This document shows, one piece after another, positions 44,962 through 46,197 of a stretch of DNA of 46,197 nucleotides. How positions within the stretch are numbered: position 1 is the first letter of the stretch; every line of letters begins with the position of its first letter. A model generated the notes under the pieces. That model was not told the DNA's origin. It ran no database searches and saw only the letters and a list, made by a program, of their open reading frames with translations. Where the stretch lies: the NCBI GenBank assembly GCA_027307195.1, contig DAHUXL010000253.1:1-46197 (forward strand), read 5' to 3'. The position numbers were made by a program, and so were the translations under genes. The DNA comes from Rhodanobacter sp. GTDB taxonomy: Bacteria > Pseudomonadota > Gammaproteobacteria > Xanthomonadales > Rhodanobacteraceae.

Positions 44962-45906
44962 ATGAGTACCCACCAAACCCATCATCACGACCATCCGCAC
45001 ACGCACGAGCATGCTGGCTCCGGCGACAGGCGAAGTCGCAAGCTGTTGTTCGCGTTCTTGCTGACCACCGTGATGATGGTGGTCGAGGTGATCGGCGGCG
45101 TGTGGTCCGGCTCGCTGGCCTTGCTGGCGGACGGCGGCCACATGATGGTCGATGCGCTGGCTCTGCTGCTGGCGTTTATTGGTGCATGGATGGCGACCAG
45201 GCCGGCCGATGCACGGCGCAGTTACGGTTATGGCCGGATGGAAGTGCTGGTGGGGTTCGTCAATGCACTGAGCCAGTTCGTGCTGGTCGGCTGGATCATT
45301 TATGAAGCGGTGATGCGCTTGCTGGATCCGGCGGCCATCCTTTCCGGCGTGATGCTGGTGGTGGCGGTCATCGGCCTGCTGGTGAACCTGCTGGTGCTGC
45401 GCACCCTGCATGGTCATGCCCATGACGACGTCAACCTGGCCGGCGCAAGCCTGCATGTGCTGGGCGATCTGCTCGGTTCGCTGGCGGCGGTGCTGGCTGC
45501 GCTTGCGATTCGCTGGTTCGGCTGGTTGTGGGCCGATCCGGTGCTGTCGGTGCTGGTGTCGCTGCTGATCCTCAACAGCGCATGGCGATTGCTGCGGCAG
45601 TCCGCGCACATTCTGCTGGAAGGCGTGCCCGACGGCATGGACAGCGCCGAGGTGGAGGCATCGCTGCGCGGTGCCGACGCCTCGATCCGCGACATCCATC
45701 ACCTGCATGTGTGGCAGCTCGCTTCAGGCTCACGCATGGCTACCCTGCATGCCGAACTGCATGAACCTGGCGACAGCGCCAAGGCGTTGCAGGCGATCAA
45801 GCAGATGTTGTTGGAGCGCTTCGACATCCAGCATGTGACCGTGCAGGTTGATCCGGGCGAGTGCCTGGATCAGCCTAGGGGCTGTGCCGGACATAATCAC
45901 GGCTGA
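44962..45906 (+). CDS. Cation-diffusion-facilitator zinc exporter (ZitB/CzcD-like)
   Basis: This 314-residue inner-membrane exporter swaps cytoplasmic zinc (and perhaps cobalt or cadmium) for protons. The N-terminus is very His-rich (THQTHHHDHPHTHEHAGSG), probably a metal-sensing loop. TM2 holds H-x3-D (LADGGHMMVDALAL) and TM5 H-x3-D (LHVLGDLLGS), the transport-site pattern of zinc-specific CDF proteins. A C-terminal regulatory domain follows (IHHLHVWQLASGSR), and a HNHG tail ends it. It lies after the MerC-like gene. It may work with zur and the MerC-like protein to hold zinc balance, but no Zur operator was seen before it. Confidence 0.94.
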   Translation: MSTHQTHHHDHPHTHEHAGSGDRRSRKLLFAFLLTTVMMVVEVIGGVWSGSLALLADGGHMMVDALALLLAFIGAWMATRPADARRSYGYGRMEVLVGFVNALSQFVLVGWIIYEAVMRLLDPAAILSGVMLVVAVIGLLVNLLVLRTLHGHAHDDVNLAGASLHVLGDLLGSLAAVLAALAIRWFGWLWADPVLSVLVSLLILNSAWRLLRQSAHILLEGVPDGMDSAEVEASLRGADASIRDIHHLHVWQLASGSRMATLHAELHEPGDSAKALQAIKQMLLERFDIQHVTVQVDPGECLDQPRGCAGHNHG

Positions 45907-45930
45907 CTATGGCGGCTCCGGCTGACCTGC

Positions 45931-45936
45931 TATGAT
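45931..45936 (+). promoter_or_regulatory. -10 box for the bTHX-like gene
   Basis: TATGAT, 35 bp before the ATG. No clear -35. The gene is followed by a perfect terminator, so it is probably its own unit. Confidence 0.5.
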
Positions 45937-45971
45937 GCTCGATCATTCATCCAACGAATCAAGGAGTTCCC

Positions 45972-46094
45972 ATGGGTAAGGGCGATCGCAAGACCCGTGT
46001 ACACGGCGCGAGGCCGGCTGTCGTCGGCGCCAAGCCGACCGTGACCAAGCCGGCCGCTGCCAAGAAGGCCGCGCCGAAGAAAAAGTCGGCCTGA
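45972..46094 (+). CDS. Small ribosomal protein bTHX-like (40 residues)
   Basis: This 40-residue basic protein begins MGKGDRKT, the hallmark of the small ribosomal subunit protein bTHX, and is rich in Lys, Ala and Pro in its tail (KKAAPKKKSA). The middle (VHGARPAVVGAKPTVTKP) differs from the usual RGKI-type sequence, so the family call is moderate. It would bind 16S rRNA in the head of the small subunit. AAGGAG lies 5 bases before the ATG, a perfect spacing. A strong terminator follows 30 bp after the stop. Confidence 0.7.
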   Translation: MGKGDRKTRVHGARPAVVGAKPTVTKPAAAKKAAPKKKSA

Positions 46095-46124
46095 TACGGT
46101 CCCAGCTCAGGCTGGACTGACAAG

Positions 46125-46148
46125 AACCCCGCTTCGGCGGGGTTTTTT
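46125..46148 (+). terminator. Strong terminator after the bTHX-like gene
   Basis: AACCCCGC-TTCG-GCGGGGTT with a UUCG tetraloop is followed by a six-T run (46143–46148). It is the cleanest rho-independent terminator in the window. Confidence 0.95.
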
Positions 46149-46197
46149 GTTGGCGTGTACAACGGACGCCCGAGCGGCTTTGCAGCACGACCCTGCG

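Overview
The window is a GC-rich, densely packed bacterial chromosome segment. Gene content and order (asd–fimV–truA–trpF–trpB–trpA–accD, psd/prmB/aroC, nth–rnfB–metG, a solitary DUF3025 gene after rimO) suggest a gammaproteobacterium of the order Xanthomonadales, most likely Rhodanobacteraceae (Dyella/Rhodanobacter/Luteibacter-like). That placement is inferred from gene content; no database was searched. I saw no insertion sequence, prophage, CRISPR array, rRNA or tRNA. Nearly all genes look like housekeeping chromosome genes.

Layout. 1–5.1 kb: a cut-off PadR regulator with a membrane HAAS/sensor-type partner, a DUF1800/DUF1501 exported pair on the minus strand, a small acidic protein and a methyltransferase. 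5.1–10.7 kb (minus): an OprB-type porin, endonuclease III, an unusual soluble RnfB, methionyl-tRNA synthetase and a DUF2147 periplasmic protein. 10.9–17.2 kb: apbC, an FMN reductase, dcd, a lipoprotein, a HIT/dienelactone hydrolase pair (minus), rimO and DUF3025. 17.2–24.7 kb: an orphan PhnD-like binding protein; a minus-strand set of HerA-like ATPase, membrane/repeat protein and GreB; a lytic transglycosylase; a small conserved-looking protein; and psd. 24.7–29.8 kb (plus): prmB, a GNAT acetyltransferase, aroC, a 2-hydroxyacid dehydrogenase, asd and a small coiled-coil exported protein.

29.9–37.9 kb (plus): fimV, truA, trpF, a JmjC/cupin-like oxygenase, trpB, trpA and accD. The oxygenase sits inside the tryptophan block, and several of these genes overlap by ATGA. 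38.4–42.1 kb: a PAP2 phosphatase and a glycosyltransferase (minus), DUF4399 and an unrecognised secreted protein (plus), and an outer-membrane beta-barrel protein (minus). 42.1–46.2 kb (plus): gltX, a small membrane protein, a Zur-type regulator with a probable zinc operator in front of a MerC-like gene, a cation-diffusion zinc exporter, and a 40-residue bTHX-like ribosomal protein with a textbook terminator.

The most unusual structure is the 473-bp accD/PAP2 intergenic region. It holds three diverged 104-bp units. Each starts with an exactly 46-bp element bounded by inverted DnaA-box-like 9-mers (TTTTCCACA / TGTGGACAA), with a third inverted TGTGGA inside. I know of no standard feature that explains it. 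Other points worth a second look are the oxygenase inside the trp genes, the zinc-homeostasis cluster with its operator, a possible leaderless psd transcript facing the prmB promoter, and several small proteins of unknown function.
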